Source: Acinetobacter guillouiae CIP 63.46
GTDB lineage: Bacteria; Pseudomonadota; Gammaproteobacteria; Pseudomonadales; Moraxellaceae
Assembly: GCF_000368145.1 (NCBI RefSeq)
Contig: NZ_KB849283.1
Location: forward strand, 1-64,000
DNA: 64,000 nt
Direction: 5' to 3'
In this document: one piece after another, positions 32,959 through 42,983 of the stretch
Position numbering within the stretch: position 1 is the stretch's first letter
How the letters are laid out: the number at the start of each line of letters is the position of its first letter
Notes under the pieces: model-generated
Told to the model about the DNA's origin: nothing
The model's input: the letters and a program-made list of their open reading frames with translations, nothing else
Database searches by the model: none
Translations under genes and position numbers: made by a program

Positions 32959-34560
32959 ATGCAAAAATTTAAAAAAACAGTCGTGATTGGTTTTGTGGGT
33001 TCAACTTTAGATCAAGGGAAAAAACTTGATCGCTGGCAACGCTGGCGTCCTACCATGAGTTTGTTGATGCATGAAGATTTAGTGGTTGATGAGCTGGTTT
33101 TGTTACATGATCGCCGTAATGTCAGCTTAATTGATCATTTGCGACAAGATGCTTTAGAAATCTCACCGCAAACCCAGATTACTGGTCATAAGGTGAATAT
33201 CCGTGATCCCTGGGATTTTTCGGATATGTATGGTGCATTATATGACTTTGTAAAATCATATTCTTTTGATACTGAGAACAATCATTATCTATTACATATC
33301 ACCACAGGTACGCATGTTGCGCAAATATGTTGGTATTTATTAATTGATGCGCATTATTTACCAGCCAAACTCATTCAAAGTGCACCTACAGGTAAACAAC
33401 AACCTGAGGGTGAATATCGGATTATAGATTTAGATTTATCTCGATATGCAGCATTAACCCAGCGGTTTGAACATGAACAATCTGAAAATTGGCAGCAGTT
33501 AAAAGCCAATATTGCCACGAAGAACCAAAACTTTAATCAAATGATTCAAGAAGTAGAACTGGTTGCAACACGCTCAAGTGCGCCAATTTTGATTATGGGT
33601 GCAACAGGGGTCGGTAAGTCGCATTTAGCCAAGCAAATTTATCAATTGAAAAAGGAAAAATTTCATCTTTCAGGGCGCTTTATTGATGTGAACTGCGCAA
33701 CGCTAGTTGGTGATAGTGCGATGTCGACATTATTTGGTCATAGTAAAGGTGCATTTACAGGTGCTATTGCAGCACGTACTGGTTATTTAAAAAGTGCGGA
33801 TAATGGCATTTTATTTCTCGATGAAATCGGCGAGCTAGGGTTGGATGAGCAAGCCATGTTGCTCAAGGCCTTGGAGGATAAGTCATTCTTTCCTGTAGGA
33901 AGTGATAAAGAGGTTCAGGCTGACTTTCAGTTGATTGCTGGAACCAATCGAGATTTACGTGAGGAAGTCCGTGCAGGGCGGTTCCGTGAAGATCTATGGG
34001 CTCGCTTAAATACATGGACCTTCTTTTTACCGAGCTTAAAAGATCGTGTGGAAGATATTGAACCGAACATCACCTTTGAGTTACAGCGTTTTGCTGTTGC
34101 GCATCAACGGCAGTTACGTTTTCATACCGATGCTTTGGAAAAATATTTAAAATTTGCGCAATCTTTAGACGCCAGTTGGCAAGGGAATTTTCGTGATTTA
34201 ACTGCAAGCGTGACACGTATGGCGACTTTAGCCAATGGTGAGCGTATTGGTTTACATGAAGTAAATGCTGAGATTGGCCGACTACAACAAATTTGGAATA
34301 TTGCTGAAAATAAAGAGGCTTTAACCCAATCGTCACTGATGAAAATTTTAAGTGCTGAACAAGTGGCGCAGATTGATGAATTTGATCGTATTCAATTGCA
34401 GGGGGTGATTGATGTTTGCCAAAAATCGAAATCCATGGCCGATGCTGGACGGCGTTTATTTTCTGTATCTCGCGAGCAAAGACAAACCACCAACGACAGC
34501 GATCGCGTGAAAAAGTATTTGGCGAAATTTGGTTTGAGTTGGGATGATGTGAACGGATAA
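32959..34560 (+). CDS. rtcR: RtcR, sigma-54 activator of the RNA-repair operon
   Basis: The 533-residue protein has the RtcR N-terminal CARF-like Rossmann domain (about residues 1-185, starting KTVVIGFVGSTLDQGKK), then an AAA+ domain with Walker A GATGVGKSHL near residue 213, GAFTGA at residues 264-269 (sigma-54 contact) and Walker B ILFLDEIGE near 287, then a C-terminal helix-turn-helix region. In other bacteria RNA fragments with cyclic-phosphate ends or a related signal relieve inhibition by the CARF domain. No sigma-54 site precedes rtcR itself. It reads away from rnz. Confidence 0.95.
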   Translation: MQKFKKTVVIGFVGSTLDQGKKLDRWQRWRPTMSLLMHEDLVVDELVLLHDRRNVSLIDHLRQDALEISPQTQITGHKVNIRDPWDFSDMYGALYDFVKSYSFDTENNHYLLHITTGTHVAQICWYLLIDAHYLPAKLIQSAPTGKQQPEGEYRIIDLDLSRYAALTQRFEHEQSENWQQLKANIATKNQNFNQMIQEVELVATRSSAPILIMGATGVGKSHLAKQIYQLKKEKFHLSGRFIDVNCATLVGDSAMSTLFGHSKGAFTGAIAARTGYLKSADNGILFLDEIGELGLDEQAMLLKALEDKSFFPVGSDKEVQADFQLIAGTNRDLREEVRAGRFREDLWARLNTWTFFLPSLKDRVEDIEPNITFELQRFAVAHQRQLRFHTDALEKYLKFAQSLDASWQGNFRDLTASVTRMATLANGERIGLHEVNAEIGRLQQIWNIAENKEALTQSSLMKILSAEQVAQIDEFDRIQLQGVIDVCQKSKSMADAGRRLFSVSREQRQTTNDSDRVKKYLAKFGLSWDDVNG

Positions 34561-34589
34561 ATAAAGTGAATCACTCACCTTATTTATCC
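34555..34589. terminator. Bidirectional hairpin between rtcR and the hydrolase gene
   Basis: GGATAAATAA pairs with TTATTTATCC and GTGA with TCAC inside it. It overlaps the rtcR stop codon. Only weak T runs are present, so efficiency is uncertain. Confidence 0.65.
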
Positions 34590-34609
34590 TAAATTTTTTA
34601 AATTCAGAT

Positions 34610-35242
34610 TTATGGCACAAGAAGAAAACGCGAAATTGCGATTCTTAACTGCTTTAAATAACCTGTAAAGAAATGGTTTGCACCTGGCAATACGGTGATC
34701 AAATGACGTTGTGGTTTCGCCCATTCAAGCAAATCAGAGAGTTTAGTCGTCGGATCTGCTTCACCGTGTACAAACAGGATATCGCCTTTAATTGCTGGGG
34801 TAACATAATGACGTAGACCATCTACAGTGGATGTTGGTAAACCACATAAGATCACTTGTTGCGGTTTAATTTCATCAGGGAGCGCATGATAGGCTTTTGC
34901 CATTACATGTGCACCAAAACTAAAACCGCCAACATAGAAAGGTAGACTTTTGTGTAATTGTCTAACGTGTCTAATGACCTCTAGAATATCTTCAGTTTCA
35001 GCAAAGCCTTCATCATGGATTCCATCGCTTTGTCCAGAACCGCGAAAACTTGGGCGATAGACCACACAACCCTGTTCAGAGAGGATTTGTGCAAGTAAAG
35101 CAGGAACTTTATGTTGAGGTGTACCACCTTGCAGTGGGTGAGGATGACAAACGACAGCAAAACCTTTTACTTCGCCCACAGGATAGTCAACAAAAACTTC
35201 AATTTTGCCAACCGAACCTTGAATGAACAGTTGTTCGGACAT
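34610..35242 (-). CDS. Alpha/beta hydrolase, dienelactone-hydrolase-like
   Basis: The 210-residue protein has the early HPHPLQGG oxyanion region, RPSFRGSGQSDG, the nucleophile elbow GGFSFGAH near residue 100, an aspartate in GEADPTT and the final histidine in GANHFF. It matches small cytoplasmic hydrolases of the COG2945 type. Substrate unknown. Confidence 0.8.
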   Translation of the reverse strand: MSEQLFIQGSVGKIEVFVDYPVGEVKGFAVVCHPHPLQGGTPQHKVPALLAQILSEQGCVVYRPSFRGSGQSDGIHDEGFAETEDILEVIRHVRQLHKSLPFYVGGFSFGAHVMAKAYHALPDEIKPQQVILCGLPTSTVDGLRHYVTPAIKGDILFVHGEADPTTKLSDLLEWAKPQRHLITVLPGANHFFTGYLKQLRIAISRFLLVP

Positions 35243-35366
35243 AATTTAAACGATCATAAGCAGGGAAGTGCGATAGTTTACCGATTCTGTTCACAGAAAA
35301 CATGAATTGGAATTAAAATATCCCGACTGTTATAGTTTGATTAGTTATTTTTTGATCAGGAAGACC

Positions 35367-36146
35367 ATGCTCGCCTTAATTTCCCCTGCTAAGACACTCG
35401 ATTACCAGTCAGCACTCCCGACCGATACGCACACTCTACCAAGACTGCTGGATCAATCTCAACAGCTTATAGACCTAAGTCGTAAACTCTCCGCTTCAGA
35501 TATTGCCAGTTTGATGAGTGTCAGTGAAAAAATTGCCAATCTCAATGCGGAGCGTTTTCGTGACTGGAATGCTGACTTTAGTTTTGCCAACGCGCGACAA
35601 GCAATTTTTGCATTTAAAGGCGATGTTTATACAGGTCTGGATGCTTATAGTTTGTCGCAAGACGATCTCAATTTTGCGCAAGATCATTTACGCAGCTTAT
35701 CCGGTCTATATGGCTTATTACGTCCTCTTGATTTAATGATGCCGTATCGTTTGGAAATGGGAATAAAACTTGCCAATACCCGTGGTCATAATCTTTATGA
35801 GTTTTGGGGGGATCGAATTACCGATTTGATCAATCAGGATTTGCAACAAAGCGGCTCAACGTTATTGGTCAATATTGCTTCTGATGAATACTATAAATCG
35901 GTCAAGGAAGCAAAAATTCAGGCTGATATTATTAAACCAGTATTCTTAGATCAGAAGAATGGTAAATATAAAGTGATTAGCTTCTATGCTAAAAAAGCGC
36001 GTGGCTTAATGGCTCGATACATCATTCAAAATCAATTGAAAAAAATGGATGATCTTAAATCCTTTAATACTGATGGTTATTATTTCGATGCCGAGAGTTC
36101 ATTGAAAGGTGAACTGGTATTTAAGCGTGATGAGCAAGTTGCTTAA
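35367..36146 (+). CDS. yaaA: Peroxide stress protein YaaA
   Basis: The ATG at 35367 follows AGGAAGA; the longer frame from 35307 adds 20 unlikely residues. The 259-residue protein starts [13 protein letters not shown] and has [21 protein letters not shown] and GLMARYII, all hallmarks of YaaA (DUF328). In E. coli YaaA lowers free iron damage under hydrogen peroxide and binds DNA. It stands alone here. Confidence 0.93.
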   Translation: MLALISPAKTLDYQSALPTDTHTLPRLLDQSQQLIDLSRKLSASDIASLMSVSEKIANLNAERFRDWNADFSFANARQAIFAFKGDVYTGLDAYSLSQDDLNFAQDHLRSLSGLYGLLRPLDLMMPYRLEMGIKLANTRGHNLYEFWGDRITDLINQDLQQSGSTLLVNIASDEYYKSVKEAKIQADIIKPVFLDQKNGKYKVISFYAKKARGLMARYIIQNQLKKMDDLKSFNTDGYYFDAESSLKGELVFKRDEQVA

Positions 36147-36188
36147 GTATTTCAATCGTTTAATGTATTGAAAGAGAGTTGGCTTGCT

Positions 36189-36761
36189 TTAAGCCAGCTC
36201 TTTTTCAAAAATAATGTATTCATGACCAAGCGAATTTACCGCTTTGATTTGAACAAAATCAAAGCCATCTAATTTTAATCTCTCAACAGAAATTATTTCC
36301 CCCGAAATAAGCTCAATTTCACCGTCTTGATTGAGAAAATCATCTAGTTTTTCATCATAATCTATATTGTGATAGACACTAAAAATGATCTCGAATTGAT
36401 CCTGATTGTCCTGATCTTTATAAAAATGGATTAACGGTCTTTCGGTGATTTGTTTATGTGTAAACTCATCGCAGAACATGGGATCATAGCCATGTTGCGT
36501 ACCATCAAAAAGTAAAATTTCTTCATTGCTTTCTACATCTACCGCGTAGATGAGTTCTGGTGCAAAGTCTGTCCCACAAATGAGCTGATATTCTTCAAAA
36601 ATATCTCCATAATATTTGATTTTAAATCTTTTATTTTGTGTGGAGGACTGTATTTGACCTCGCCATTCAATATCAATGAGATCTTGAAAATAGTCAGCGT
36701 GTTTATAACAAGCAAATTTGTCTAAATGAGAAGGGGCTAAAAATTTTGATTTATTGATCAT
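36189..36761 (-). CDS. Hypothetical protein
   Basis: The 190-residue acidic, beta-rich product has no signal peptide or membrane helix and I do not recognise it. The segment GDIFEEYQLICGTDFAPELI suggests a globular cytoplasmic protein. It is convergent with yaaA and divergent from the HD gene. Confidence 0.55.
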   Translation of the reverse strand: MINKSKFLAPSHLDKFACYKHADYFQDLIDIEWRGQIQSSTQNKRFKIKYYGDIFEEYQLICGTDFAPELIYAVDVESNEEILLFDGTQHGYDPMFCDEFTHKQITERPLIHFYKDQDNQDQFEIIFSVYHNIDYDEKLDDFLNQDGEIELISGEIISVERLKLDGFDFVQIKAVNSLGHEYIIFEKELA

Positions 36762-36817
36762 GGGATAACAGCCAAAAGTGTTGTATTAATATATAAAGTC
36801 TTAGATGTTCTATAAAT

Positions 36818-37450
36818 ATGATCATAGCTAAAACAGAAAATTACCTCAAACCATTCAATCAATATTGGGCTGAATTTGCGAATCAGATAGAAATCGAAAC
36901 AGAGCAGTGTATTTTTTTACAGCAGTTGCTTGTTGCTGCTTATACTGAGCCACAACGTCATTATCATACGGTTCAACATATTGTCGAATGCCTTGAGTTA
37001 TTTCACCAAGTAAAAGCGCAATTGAATGATCCTGTTGCTGTTGAGTTGGCAATTTGGTTTCATGATGCCGTTTATAATCCACAAGCAAAAGATAATGAGC
37101 AACAAAGTGCTCAATTAATGCACAAGCATTGTGTGGGTATTTTAACGCAATCGGTCTTAGACAAAGTTTCTCAATGGATCATTGCAACACAAAAGCATCA
37201 GCCGTCTAAACAGCATGATTTAAATTATTTACTTGATATCGATTTGGCTATTTTAGCTAGTCCAGTTGAACGTTTTGCAGAATATGAACAGCAAATTCAA
37301 CAAGAATACGCGTGGGTTGATGCTGAAATCTATAAAGTCAAAAGAGCAGAAGTTTTACAGCATTTTTTTCACATGCAACCTTTGTATCAGACTGAATATT
37401 TTAGAAAAAATTTTGAGCAAAATGCGAAAGTAAATTTTTCAAAACTTTAA
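36818..37450 (+). CDS. HD-superfamily phosphohydrolase-like protein
   Basis: The 210-residue helical protein has YHTVQHI near residue 48 and FHDAVYNP near residue 78, the H and HD metal ligands of this family (COG4339 type), and DLDLAIL further on. A phosphohydrolase activity is likely; the substrate is not known. The ribosome binding site is weak. Confidence 0.78.
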   Translation: MIIAKTENYLKPFNQYWAEFANQIEIETEQCIFLQQLLVAAYTEPQRHYHTVQHIVECLELFHQVKAQLNDPVAVELAIWFHDAVYNPQAKDNEQQSAQLMHKHCVGILTQSVLDKVSQWIIATQKHQPSKQHDLNYLLDIDLAILASPVERFAEYEQQIQQEYAWVDAEIYKVKRAEVLQHFFHMQPLYQTEYFRKNFEQNAKVNFSKL

Positions 37451-37587
37451 AGGTGAATCTAGATCAGCATAGAAATCGTTATTATTCGGTCTTTTATGGA
37501 TTTGCTGATTTCATTTTTATATTTAAATTTCATAACTTTAAGTATTTATTTTATTAAGAAACCTTAGTTTATATTTAGGAAAATATT

Positions 37588-38277
37588 TTGAACATTGTCA
37601 ATATTTTGAGTTTATCAGTGCTTGTTTTCTTAAGCGCTTGTTCTCAACAAAATTCTCAGAATGCAGCTCCAGCGGAGTCTACGAAAAAAGTAGCGATTGC
37701 AGCAGATAATAATGACAAAGTTGATCGTGCAAAAGCTGATTCAGGAAAGTCAAGCAGTGAAGTTGAAGTCGAAATTCCTACGACTGTTACTGAAGCAAAA
37801 ATAGAGCATAAATCTAAAGCGTTAAATTATCCTGATGAGCTTATACAGCAGGTAAAAGATGCACAGAAACATTGTAAGCAAGCTGTAGCGGTTGATATGA
37901 AAGATGTTGTTACGGTTGTGGATTTAATTGGGGATGATCAGCCAGAATATATTTATGAACCTGACTCAATTCGGTGTGTTGAAGATGGTGTATTTAGAGG
38001 GCATGGGGGAGATCAGCTGGTGATCTACCAATCTAAAGATCATAAAACCATACAAGAAATTTTTAACAGTGCGGTATTTTCTTATCAGATTATCAATAAT
38101 CAAGCCAAAGCTATCGTTCAAGTCGAAGTTGGTGGGGGATATTGTGGGCAAAACATGGCAGAAATTAGCCGTGCAGAAGCAATCAATTGTAAGCGTAATT
38201 TGGAATGGGATGAGAGCCTAAAACAGTTGAAGATGGGTAAGATGTATGTTGATGAACCGAAGGCTAATGCTGAATAA
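37588..38277 (+). CDS. Predicted lipoprotein, TTG start
   Basis: AGGA lies 8 bases before a TTG start. The 229-residue precursor has a signal peptide ending in the lipobox LSAC, then a Gln/Ser/Lys-rich linker and a C-terminal globular domain with four cysteines. I do not recognise the family. The cysteines may form disulfides in the periplasm. Confidence 0.68.
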   Translation: MNIVNILSLSVLVFLSACSQQNSQNAAPAESTKKVAIAADNNDKVDRAKADSGKSSSEVEVEIPTTVTEAKIEHKSKALNYPDELIQQVKDAQKHCKQAVAVDMKDVVTVVDLIGDDQPEYIYEPDSIRCVEDGVFRGHGGDQLVIYQSKDHKTIQEIFNSAVFSYQIINNQAKAIVQVEVGGGYCGQNMAEISRAEAINCKRNLEWDESLKQLKMGKMYVDEPKANAE

Positions 38278-38313
38278 GTGCTATTCAATATAAATAGCAC
38301 TCTAAGCAGTCAA

Positions 38314-38751
38314 TTATGTACGAATAATCATACAGGTCGCTGTTGCATGTGCATATAATTTGCCATCTTCATCGACCAATTTCCCTTCAGAAATGGCAAG
38401 ACTTTTACTTAAATTAATCAACTGTCCAATAGCAAATAATTGCTTATTTTGAGGTACAGGGCGGCACATTTTTACATTTAAATCGATGGTGCCATAACCT
38501 ACGCCTGCTTCTAGGGTGGTATGTACTGCACAACCTGTTGCTGAGTCTAAAACTGTTGCTGCAAAACCGCCATGTACGCCGCCTAAAGGATTTAAATGAC
38601 GTTGGTCCGCTTTGACTTTAAAACTTGCATGACCATGCGAAATTTCATGTAAATCCATCGGGATGGTTTCACTAATCGATGCTCTAGGAATTTGTCCAGC
38701 AACCATTGCTTGTAGAAATTCAAGCCCTGTCATTTCTTTTGGGTGTTTCAT
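38314..38751 (-). CDS. PaaI-type hotdog thioesterase
   Basis: The ATG at 38751 follows AAGGA; an in-frame codon at 38823 is rejected. The 145-residue protein has NPLGGVHGGFAATVLDSATG near residue 70, the PaaI/hotdog motif with its catalytic-loop HGG, and the later NVKMCRPVP strand. It probably hydrolyses an acyl-CoA thioester in the cytoplasm. Confidence 0.85.
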   Translation of the reverse strand: MKHPKEMTGLEFLQAMVAGQIPRASISETIPMDLHEISHGHASFKVKADQRHLNPLGGVHGGFAATVLDSATGCAVHTTLEAGVGYGTIDLNVKMCRPVPQNKQLFAIGQLINLSKSLAISEGKLVDEDGKLYAHATATCMIIRT

Positions 38752-38859
38752 ATATTTATCCTTTATATAGGGTTCTAAAAGAGAACTTAAAGTAAAATAT
38801 GATGTTGGGGGATTTACTGTCAAACTTTTTATTGAATTTGAACGATTGAGTTGATCTTT

Positions 38860-39105
38860 TTAATGTTCAAAATCGTAGAATTTTTCAATATGGTTGGATT
38901 GATGAATGATTTTTAAATCAATTCTTTCACCCGTTGCCCACGTGGCAATCGATGCTTGTAAGTCGACATCAATAATATCGAGCTCTTTACATAAGGTTTG
39001 ATCACTTTCAATCACAATGAATTGAGGTGATTGTGTCTTTAGGCACTTTGCAATATACCGTTGAATATTTTGGAGCTGATAAACATCTATAATTTTATAA
39101 CGCAT
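38860..39105 (-). CDS. Small hypothetical protein
   Basis: The 81-residue product is not recognised and has no signal or membrane segment. Composition is like the neighbours. It is divergent from the GFA gene. It could be a real small gene but support is limited to the open frame. Confidence 0.5.
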   Translation of the reverse strand: MRYKIIDVYQLQNIQRYIAKCLKTQSPQFIVIESDQTLCKELDIIDVDLQASIATWATGERIDLKIIHQSNHIEKFYDFEH

Positions 39106-39271
39106 ACTTTTCCAAATATTATATTTAAATTGTTGTATTGACTAATTTAGAGTGAATCATTTTGCTTTTCAATTAAAAAACATGGATATGATAAAAAATA
39201 TCTGTTTCACTATAATTTCACTACATCATCGTAGTATCTTTGTGGAAAATTTATAAAACAAGGAAATCATT

Positions 39272-39691
39272 ATGAAAGGGCAATGTGTTTGTGGGGCAAC
39301 AACTTTTACGGTTGAATTAAAAAATCATGATGTTCATGCGTGTCATTGTTCAATTTGCAGAAGACAAACGAGCGGTGTAATTATGACGATTGATGTCGAA
39401 CAGGGCAGTTTACAGTTTACTCAAGATGAGCACTTAAGTATTTATAATTCTTCTGATTGGGGCGAGCGAGGCTTTTGTAACTGCTGTGGCACAAATTTAT
39501 TTTGGCGGACTAAAGACCAGAGTTATTGCAATATCAATGCATTTGCATTGGATCAACAGCCTCAAGATATAAAATTCGATATGGAAATTTTTATAGACAA
39601 TAAGCCTGAGTTTTATGCTTTTAACAATGAGACAAAAAAACTAACCGAAGCAGATGTAATCGCGCTTTTTGCAGGAACCACTGATTTATAA
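39272..39691 (+). CDS. GFA family (CENP-V) zinc protein
   Basis: AGGAA lies 7 bases before the ATG. The 139-residue protein has CVCGATTF, CHCSICRRQTSG and FCNCCGTNLFW, seven zinc-binding cysteines of the glutathione-dependent formaldehyde-activating (GFA) family. The substrate of individual members is usually unknown. Confidence 0.88.
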   Translation: MKGQCVCGATTFTVELKNHDVHACHCSICRRQTSGVIMTIDVEQGSLQFTQDEHLSIYNSSDWGERGFCNCCGTNLFWRTKDQSYCNINAFALDQQPQDIKFDMEIFIDNKPEFYAFNNETKKLTEADVIALFAGTTDL

Positions 39692-39747
39692 ATAAGTTAT
39701 TCACTGATTCGGATAAGACCTTAGATTTTTATAAAACCAATAATCCT

Positions 39748-39781
39748 ATGCCAGCCAATTTAAGATTGACTGGCATTTTTA
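39748..39781 (+). terminator. Terminator of the GFA gene
   Basis: ATGCCAGCCAAT pairs with ATTGACTGGCAT (one mismatch) and is followed by TTTTTA. Confidence 0.88.
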
Positions 39782-39799
39782 TGTGCTTGGACGCTGAGT

Positions 39800-41812
39800 T
39801 TAAGGTTTATAAAGCCCAAGCTCAGTCAAATGTAATCTTAAAATCCGTCTAAGTTCCAATACGGCTTCAGGTGTCTCTTGGATTGAATGGCCACCCTTGA
39901 TAATTTTCTCAGATACTGCGCCGTCTAAATGTGAGCTGGTATATGGAACGATTCCATCCGTCATCACGTTAGGATCAGTGCTATTGGTGATATTCCCCAT
40001 AATTGAATGATAGATCATGTCTTTCTTTGGCATAACGTTTTCAGTCAATTTGGTGAAGTTTGAGCTATGGCTTAAGTCACTTGGACCATTTTGAATCAGT
40101 CCATGCCCAACATCTTTTAAAAAGTTTTTTGCATTTAAATCACGATCATCTATAGAGTCAGCTAAAGCTCCCAAGAAGGCGCCTGGCAGCTTAATAATTC
40201 GACGAGCAGCCAAAGTGAACCAGCGATCAGCAAATGCAGTACCACGATGTGGTGCTGAAATAAAAATAGCACGATCAAAATTAGGCACAGCTTGAATAGT
40301 CAAGCGCGATTTGAACATTGGATCATCTTTAAATTTATCAAATTTACGATTGTTCAACATCTTTAAGGCGGGTTGTGTTAGATTGGCATCACTGACTAAT
40401 AAGCGCGCAATAATCCCGCCCATACTATGCCCAATCAACACGGCATCTTTAGCAGAAGCAGAATTTTGATTAATTGAAGCAAAACCTTGATTAATGATAG
40501 CATTGATCTGAAAACGGCTTTCTAATATTGGCATATTGGTTGAATAAAAAACCTGCCAAACTTGATAGTGCTCACGCAATACATTGTCGCCCATAATATC
40601 ATTGGTTAAACGAATCCAAGCTTCAGGGCTACTGGCTAAACCGTGTACCAAAACAATCACTTTTTTATTTGGGTTGTACGGTTCAAGCATATATAAATGA
40701 GGCATGGTCAGGCTTTGATCACGATCGATTAAGCTAAGATAAGCCGCAATACCTAAGTTATTTTGAGCCAGCCATAGACCATAGGGAGCTGAAAAGTTTG
40801 CAGCAAGCGGGTATTGTTTGCCACCAATTTTTAAATTTTCAATGCTATAAGGATCATAAACATTCAGTTGAAAGTTTGGGTTGTGTAAGATGTTTTGTAG
40901 TGATTCATTTGCATTTTCAGGTTGTGCTGCAATACTAACCGATAAATAACGTGGTTGATGAATATTGGGATTTATGCCATTTTTGTATTTATAATCAAAT
41001 GGATTCACAATATATTTGTTTTCTTCAGGTGCTGTTGTGTTGGGTAAAATTGCGACAAATTCTGCACCGAAACCGTCTCTACGGTTGATCGAACGTAAAC
41101 CTGAAAAGTTTAAATTATAGCTTGAAACAAGATCCTCAAGTTCAATCTGAGCCAGTGCAGGGTAACCATTAAAGTTAATGCGATAAGTGCTTTTGCCAAC
41201 TTTAATTTGTTTTGCTACTTTTTGGTTTTTATTTCTTACGGCATATGTCGAAATCAGTTTAGCTAAGGCTTGATTATAAAAGTCACGTATCTGAACTTGT
41301 CGGTTATTAAAAATACGGTCTTGAGGTTGGCGTTCAGTTTTAAATAAATAGGCATAACTATAGCGGATGCTGTTATCTAACATCACCATTTGCTGATCTA
41401 AACATTGCTCATAGTTTTTCTGCGAGGCTTGTTGTTTATCAGTGGATTGATGCTTAGAAAAAAGACTGACTTTACAATCTGATGAGTCGCCAAGATTGAT
41501 TGCTTTGGTTAAGTAAATTTCACTTGCGGTCGAAAGCAGTTGTTCATCTTGAATCTGTGGGATTTCAGCTAAATCTGCCACACATTTTTCGGGTTCATCT
41601 GTACAAGATTTGGCTTCTCGTCCAGTCATCGACAAGACATTTAAGCTGGCTTCACTCATTTTTGAACGGGTCAAAATGCTGTCACGTTCATTGGTAATGG
41701 TTACATTCACCTTTTGATTTTTTACACTGACAACTTGGCATCCAGATAAAATCAATGGGCTCATTGCTAAAGCACAAAGCAAAATATTGTTTTTTGAGTA
41801 TTGCATAATCAT
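39800..41812 (-). CDS. Large lipoprotein with C-terminal alpha/beta hydrolase domain
   Basis: The 670-residue precursor has a signal peptide with lipobox LSGC, an N-terminal helical region of unknown type (about residues 30-380) and a C-terminal lipase-like domain with VHGLASSPEAW near residue 390, nucleophile elbow GHSMGG near residue 455 and a late GHS histidine. It is probably an outer-membrane-anchored esterase or lipase. ATG codons at 41812 and 41806 are both possible. It lies downstream of another lipoprotein gene, separated by a hairpin. Confidence 0.78.
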   Translation of the reverse strand: MIMQYSKNNILLCALAMSPLILSGCQVVSVKNQKVNVTITNERDSILTRSKMSEASLNVLSMTGREAKSCTDEPEKCVADLAEIPQIQDEQLLSTASEIYLTKAINLGDSSDCKVSLFSKHQSTDKQQASQKNYEQCLDQQMVMLDNSIRYSYAYLFKTERQPQDRIFNNRQVQIRDFYNQALAKLISTYAVRNKNQKVAKQIKVGKSTYRINFNGYPALAQIELEDLVSSYNLNFSGLRSINRRDGFGAEFVAILPNTTAPEENKYIVNPFDYKYKNGINPNIHQPRYLSVSIAAQPENANESLQNILHNPNFQLNVYDPYSIENLKIGGKQYPLAANFSAPYGLWLAQNNLGIAAYLSLIDRDQSLTMPHLYMLEPYNPNKKVIVLVHGLASSPEAWIRLTNDIMGDNVLREHYQVWQVFYSTNMPILESRFQINAIINQGFASINQNSASAKDAVLIGHSMGGIIARLLVSDANLTQPALKMLNNRKFDKFKDDPMFKSRLTIQAVPNFDRAIFISAPHRGTAFADRWFTLAARRIIKLPGAFLGALADSIDDRDLNAKNFLKDVGHGLIQNGPSDLSHSSNFTKLTENVMPKKDMIYHSIMGNITNSTDPNVMTDGIVPYTSSHLDGAVSEKIIKGGHSIQETPEAVLELRRILRLHLTELGLYKP

Positions 41813-41867
41813 TAACTAGATCAATCTTTGTTTGAATCATACGTTAGTTTTATTCAATTTATAAACA

Positions 41868-41899
41868 AAAAAATAGACTGAATGTTCAGCCTATTTTTT
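41868..41899. terminator. Bidirectional terminator between lipoprotein genes
   Basis: AAAAAATAG, CTGAA and their complements pair, with A before and T after, just past the stop of the 308-residue lipoprotein gene. Confidence 0.82.
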
Positions 41900-41914
41900 C
41901 AAAAATTTATAAAT

Positions 41915-42841
41915 TTATTTTGCTAGAGCTGGGTTTTTCAAAACCTGCCAAACGTTGTAACGACCTTGCTTTTCAATTTCTTGAATTAAGCGATCTGCAA
42001 CTTCAGCTTCTTCTGGGTATTTCACTTTATAGTTTTTCAAGGTTTGGATCGCATTTTTCTTTTGCTCCATACCAATAAAGTTGTTTGCAGAAGATAAATA
42101 GGCTTCTTGAACACCTTGTTTGATAGCTTTATCTAAATATGGAATCGCTTCTTTTTGACCGCCACCCTCAGATAAAGAGAAACCAAACCACAAGTTTGCT
42201 TCAGCATCATCTTTGTTGATTTTGAGAATACGTTGAGCATACTCTAATGACTTGGTGGTATAAGAAGAACCTAGGTCAAGGTTACGTCCCAAAACACTGG
42301 CTTTAAATGCACGAATCAAAATATCAAAAGAAGCATTTGGTGCTGCAGCTAATTGGTCAAGCTGAGTAGAGACTTCTTTCAACTTAGCTTCAAAGCCTTT
42401 ACGTTCTTTACGATCACTAAATTGTGGTGGGTAATGACGTGCTTTGCCTTCAACCATTTGTAAGAAATCATCAATTGCAGTGATGTCAATTTCATTGTTT
42501 CCAGCAAGTACTGCATATTTCATAGCACGTTGTGAGCTATTTACTGTAGGTACAATCAATTTATTGGTATCTAAAATGATTTTTTGGCTTGGATTTGCAG
42601 GATCAGTAACTTCGAGTTTGTTTACAGGTTGAGCCGATGCTTTTTTTAACTCTAATTCAAAAACAGGCGGTTGCGAGTAATCGAAAGGGTTTAATGCATA
42701 GAACGGAGGAGACAATTCAGGCTCAGTGTAAATAAACGGCTCGTTTGCATCTATTTTATTTTGTTGCTTGGTGGGTGTTGTTGAACACGCAGTAAGTAAT
42801 GATGTTGCGAGCAATGCATATGCCAAAGGCTTAATCGTCAT
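41915..42841 (-). CDS. Lipoprotein with TPR-like repeats
   Basis: The 308-residue precursor has a signal peptide with lipobox LTAC. The last 150 residues look like tetratricopeptide repeats (for example AEANLWFGFSLSEGG and KEAIPYLDKAIKQG). Such repeats bind partner proteins. A role in the cell envelope is inferred. Confidence 0.7.
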   Translation of the reverse strand: MTIKPLAYALLATSLLTACSTTPTKQQNKIDANEPFIYTEPELSPPFYALNPFDYSQPPVFELELKKASAQPVNKLEVTDPANPSQKIILDTNKLIVPTVNSSQRAMKYAVLAGNNEIDITAIDDFLQMVEGKARHYPPQFSDRKERKGFEAKLKEVSTQLDQLAAAPNASFDILIRAFKASVLGRNLDLGSSYTTKSLEYAQRILKINKDDAEANLWFGFSLSEGGGQKEAIPYLDKAIKQGVQEAYLSSANNFIGMEQKKNAIQTLKNYKVKYPEEAEVADRLIQEIEKQGRYNVWQVLKNPALAK

Positions 42842-42983
42842 GTGTTTCTTCCATTAATTTATATTAAAAAACGTGCATGCGCATCAGTCTATGAAAAGAC
42901 GTCTGAACATGCAACTTGATTTGGTTCGTATTATTAAAAATTATACATTACAGTCTATTGACACTTCATTTTGTGAAGTAGTT

